A stretch of DNA of 6,560 nt, taken from positions 1 to 6,560 of the forward strand of contig DATMPQ010000262.1 in NCBI GenBank assembly GCA_035567015.1, read 5' to 3'. The DNA comes from AV133 sp035567015 (lineage in GTDB: Bacteria; Verrucomicrobiota; Verrucomicrobiia; Chthoniobacterales; UBA10450). The notes under the pieces were generated by a model. It made no database searches. It had not been told where the DNA came from and saw nothing but the letters and a program-made list of their open reading frames with translations. Both the position numbers and the translations under genes were made by a program. Of the stretch, positions 5,723-6,560 are shown piece by piece; position 1 is the stretch's first letter; each line of letters opens with the position of its first letter.

Positions 5723-5939
5723 ACTCAGCGAACCTGAATCGGTGAGAGCAGCCCCGAAAGCCTTCAGCGTTGGCGATCATCGACGGTAATTGCTTCGCCG
5801 CGATGAGCACGAGCTCTGCGCCGAAGCGGCGGGTGGTGTGATTGCTCCCGCGCATGTGCTCGGTCAACCGGCGCTCAAGGTCATCCGTTGCGCCAATGTA
5901 ATATCGCCGCCCACCACGCAAAATATAGACCCAAGCCAT
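5703..5939 (-). CDS. Truncated GIY-YIG nuclease-family protein behind tRNA-Lys
   Basis: The 78-residue product starts MAWVYILRGGRRYYIGATDD, with VYI (4-6) and YIG (14-16) forming the GIY-YIG motif, then LERRLTEH and GSNHTTRRFGAELVLIAAKQLPSM, all as in small GIY-YIG proteins. After about residue 54 the sequence leaves the family: the helix that normally carries the catalytic Glu and the Lys-rich end (E..LKRKKNP type) is replaced by IANAEGFRGCSHRFRF and a short tail encoded by a repeat unit. Nuclease activity is therefore doubtful. The ATG lies 7 nt behind the tRNA 3' end, with no Shine-Dalgarno motif, so any transcript would come from the tRNA promoter. It may be a decayed gene. Confidence 0.65.
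   Translation of the reverse strand: MAWVYILRGGRRYYIGATDDLERRLTEHMRGSNHTTRRFGAELVLIAAKQLPSMIANAEGFRGCSHRFRFAEFKAGLQ
5737..5773 (+). repeat. Degenerate inverted copy of the tRNA-half/hairpin unit
   Basis: The plus strand here matches the minus strand of 6062-6097 (AATCGGT.AGAGCAGCCCCGAA...GTTGG) at 32 of 37 aligned positions by eye, with one gap and four mismatches. It begins inside a D-arm-like sequence. The 7-bp hairpin arm seen in the other copy is damaged here. It encodes, on the minus strand, the aberrant tail of the GIY-YIG protein. Confidence 0.6.
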
Positions 5940-5946
5940 GGAAAAG

Positions 5947-6019
5947 TGGGTCGGCCGGGACTCGAACCCGGAACCAACGCCTTAAAAGGGCGCTGCTCTA
6001 CCGATTGAGCTACCGACCC
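5947..6019 (-). tRNA. tRNA-Lys (anticodon TTT)
   Basis: A complete 73-nt cloverleaf reads on the minus strand. The acceptor GGGTCGG pairs with CCGACCC, with discriminator A. The D arm is GCTC...GAGC. The anticodon stem GCGCC/GGCGT closes the loop CTTTTAA with TTT at positions 34-36. The T arm is CCGGG-TTCGAGT-CCCGG. The 3' CCA is not encoded (CTT follows). All stems pair apart from one G-T closing pair. It is likely the only functional tRNA here; the flanking tRNA-like pieces are fragments of it. Confidence 0.96.
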
Positions 6020-6032
6020 GTTTAGTTCTTTC

Positions 6033-6061
6033 TTTTTACTTATCCGATTTCTCGATGGCAA
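6033..6061 (-). promoter_or_regulatory. Possible promoter for tRNA-Lys
   Basis: The minus strand has TTGCCA (6056-6061) and TAAAAA (6033-6038) with a 17-bp spacer, ending 13 bp before the tRNA 5' end. The match to -35/-10 consensus is 5/6 and 4/6. The -35 box borders the hairpin repeat unit at 6062. This is a fair but unproven sigma70-type candidate. Confidence 0.3.
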
Positions 6062-6110
6062 CCAACCCCGAAAGCATTCGGGGCTGCTCTACCGATTGAG
6101 CTACCGCCTC
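6062..6110 (-). repeat. tRNA-Lys 5'-half copy fused to a CCCCGAA hairpin
   Basis: Bases 6083-6106 are identical to 5992-6015 of the tRNA-Lys gene (24 bp: acceptor edge, D arm, start of the anticodon stem). Where the Lys anticodon arm should follow, the sequence instead forms a perfect 7-bp hairpin (6066-6072 with 6077-6083, 4-base loop), and no T arm or matching acceptor strand follows. It is a tRNA fragment, 91 bp upstream of the real tRNA in the same orientation, and pairs as an inverted repeat with 5737-5773. Confidence 0.7.
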
Positions 6111-6156
6111 GCGCGAAGAGAAAGTTTCTAATCCAGTTCAAACGTTGCTGCAACAA

Positions 6157-6221
6157 CTGTAGCGGCGCTCTGTGAGCGTCGCATTCATTCGTTCGTCGAC
6201 GGTCATAGACCGCCGCTACAG
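6157..6221. repeat. Large REP-like palindrome
   Basis: Two 25-bp arms (6157-6181 and 6197-6221) are complementary at 22 of 25 positions around a 15-base loop. The outer ends are CTGTAGCGGCG and its complement. It shares the 11-bp core AGCGGCGGTCT with the palindrome at 5605. It lies at the 3' end of the HAD gene and could act as a transcript end or stabiliser, though no T-run follows. Confidence 0.75.
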
Positions 6222-6560
6222 AAAAGCCAACAAATCGCGCAGCGAATTTTTCGCTCGGTTCAATTGAAAGATCGACAATCCCGCGGCACTGGCCGCCTTC
6301 CAATCGCGCTCGGGATCGTCGCCCACATGTAGGACTTCGCGAGGCAGAAGACCGATAACTTTCAGTCCACGGCGGAAGATTTCGGGATCAGGTTTGTCCG
6401 CGCCGAGTTCGCTGGAAACAAAAACGTGCCTGAAAAATTTAGAGATACCGAGTTGCTCGAGAATAAAACGCAATCGTCCATCAAAATTGGAGACAACTGC
6501 CAATTGAAAGCGCGGATGCAACTTCTCCAGAACATCGACAACTTCCGGATAAAGCTCCCA
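6216..6560 (-). CDS. HAD-family hydrolase, C-terminal part (cut by window edge)
   Basis: The frame enters from the right edge with WELYPEVVDVLEKM and continues without a stop, so the gene starts outside the window; the internal ATG at 6521 is not its start. Three of the four HAD motifs are visible: motif II in LAVVSNFD, motif III Lys in GADKPDPEIF, and motif IV in VLHVGDDPERDWKAASAAG. The nucleophile Asp motif I must lie beyond the edge. This is the core of the haloacid dehalogenase-like phosphatase group with a cap inserted further upstream; the substrate cannot be told. The TAG stop at 6216-6218 lies inside the outer arm of the REP-like palindrome, so that repeat sets the protein's C terminus. 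Confidence 0.88.
   Translation of the reverse strand, partial: WELYPEVVDVLEKLHPRFQLAVVSNFDGRLRFILEQLGISKFFRHVFVSSELGADKPDPEIFRRGLKVIGLLPREVLHVGDDPERDWKAASAAGLSIFQLNRAKNSLRDLLAFL

Noticed and set aside
5651..5724. A second full tRNA gene on the minus strand
   Set aside because: Only the T arm and 3' acceptor strand are present; the preceding bases form neither an anticodon stem nor a D arm, and the 5' acceptor does not pair fully.
6062..6110. A functional tRNA with an odd anticodon
   Set aside because: The anticodon stem would close a 10-base loop, and no T arm or 3' acceptor strand follows.

Overview
The window looks like chromosomal DNA of a soil-type Verrucomicrobium (Chthoniobacter/Udaeobacter-like). 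This is inferred from a four-helix-bundle protein with a zinc-ribbon suffix and Ser-Asp codon repeats, from palindromes built on AGCGGCGGTCT, and from a short GIY-YIG gene directly behind a tRNA. No rRNA or universal marker is present to prove the taxonomy. Base composition is moderately GC-rich and no CRISPR array is seen.

Layout. Positions 1-2086 read on the plus strand: the possible tail of a gene entering from the left, a DUF488 protein (68-592) and a cytoplasmic-type sulfatase with an intact formylglycine signature (650-2086). Positions 5508 down to 2105 read on the minus strand as a tight probable operon with gaps of 46, 1, 15 and 19 bp: a one-TM DUF4760-like protein, a sulfotransferase, a glycosyltransferase-like protein, a four-helix-bundle/zinc-ribbon gene split into two frames, and a second, divergent sulfotransferase. 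The operon converges on the sulfatase gene with 18 bp between stop codons.

Positions 5600-6221 are a mosaic around an intact tRNA-Lys(TTT) on the minus strand (5947-6019). It holds a truncated GIY-YIG gene starting 7 nt behind the tRNA, an exact 29-bp second copy of the tRNA 3' end at 5651-5679 (direct repeat), a remnant of another GIY-YIG gene on the opposite strand, a tRNA 5'-half copy fused to a CCCCGAA hairpin, an inverted degenerate copy of that hairpin unit, and two REP-like palindromes. The window ends in a HAD-family hydrolase gene that runs off the right edge and whose stop codon lies inside one palindrome.

Functional reading (inference): two PAPS-type sulfotransferases plus a glycosyltransferase-like protein suggest building of a sulfated carbohydrate, and the convergent sulfatase could remove sulfate esters. 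The most unusual part is the tRNA-Lys/GIY-YIG region, which resembles a very small cassette flanked by tRNA 3'-end repeats. Next is the split gene, where one extra CG unit in a (CG)5 run would explain the frame break and the two halves overlap at ATGA.
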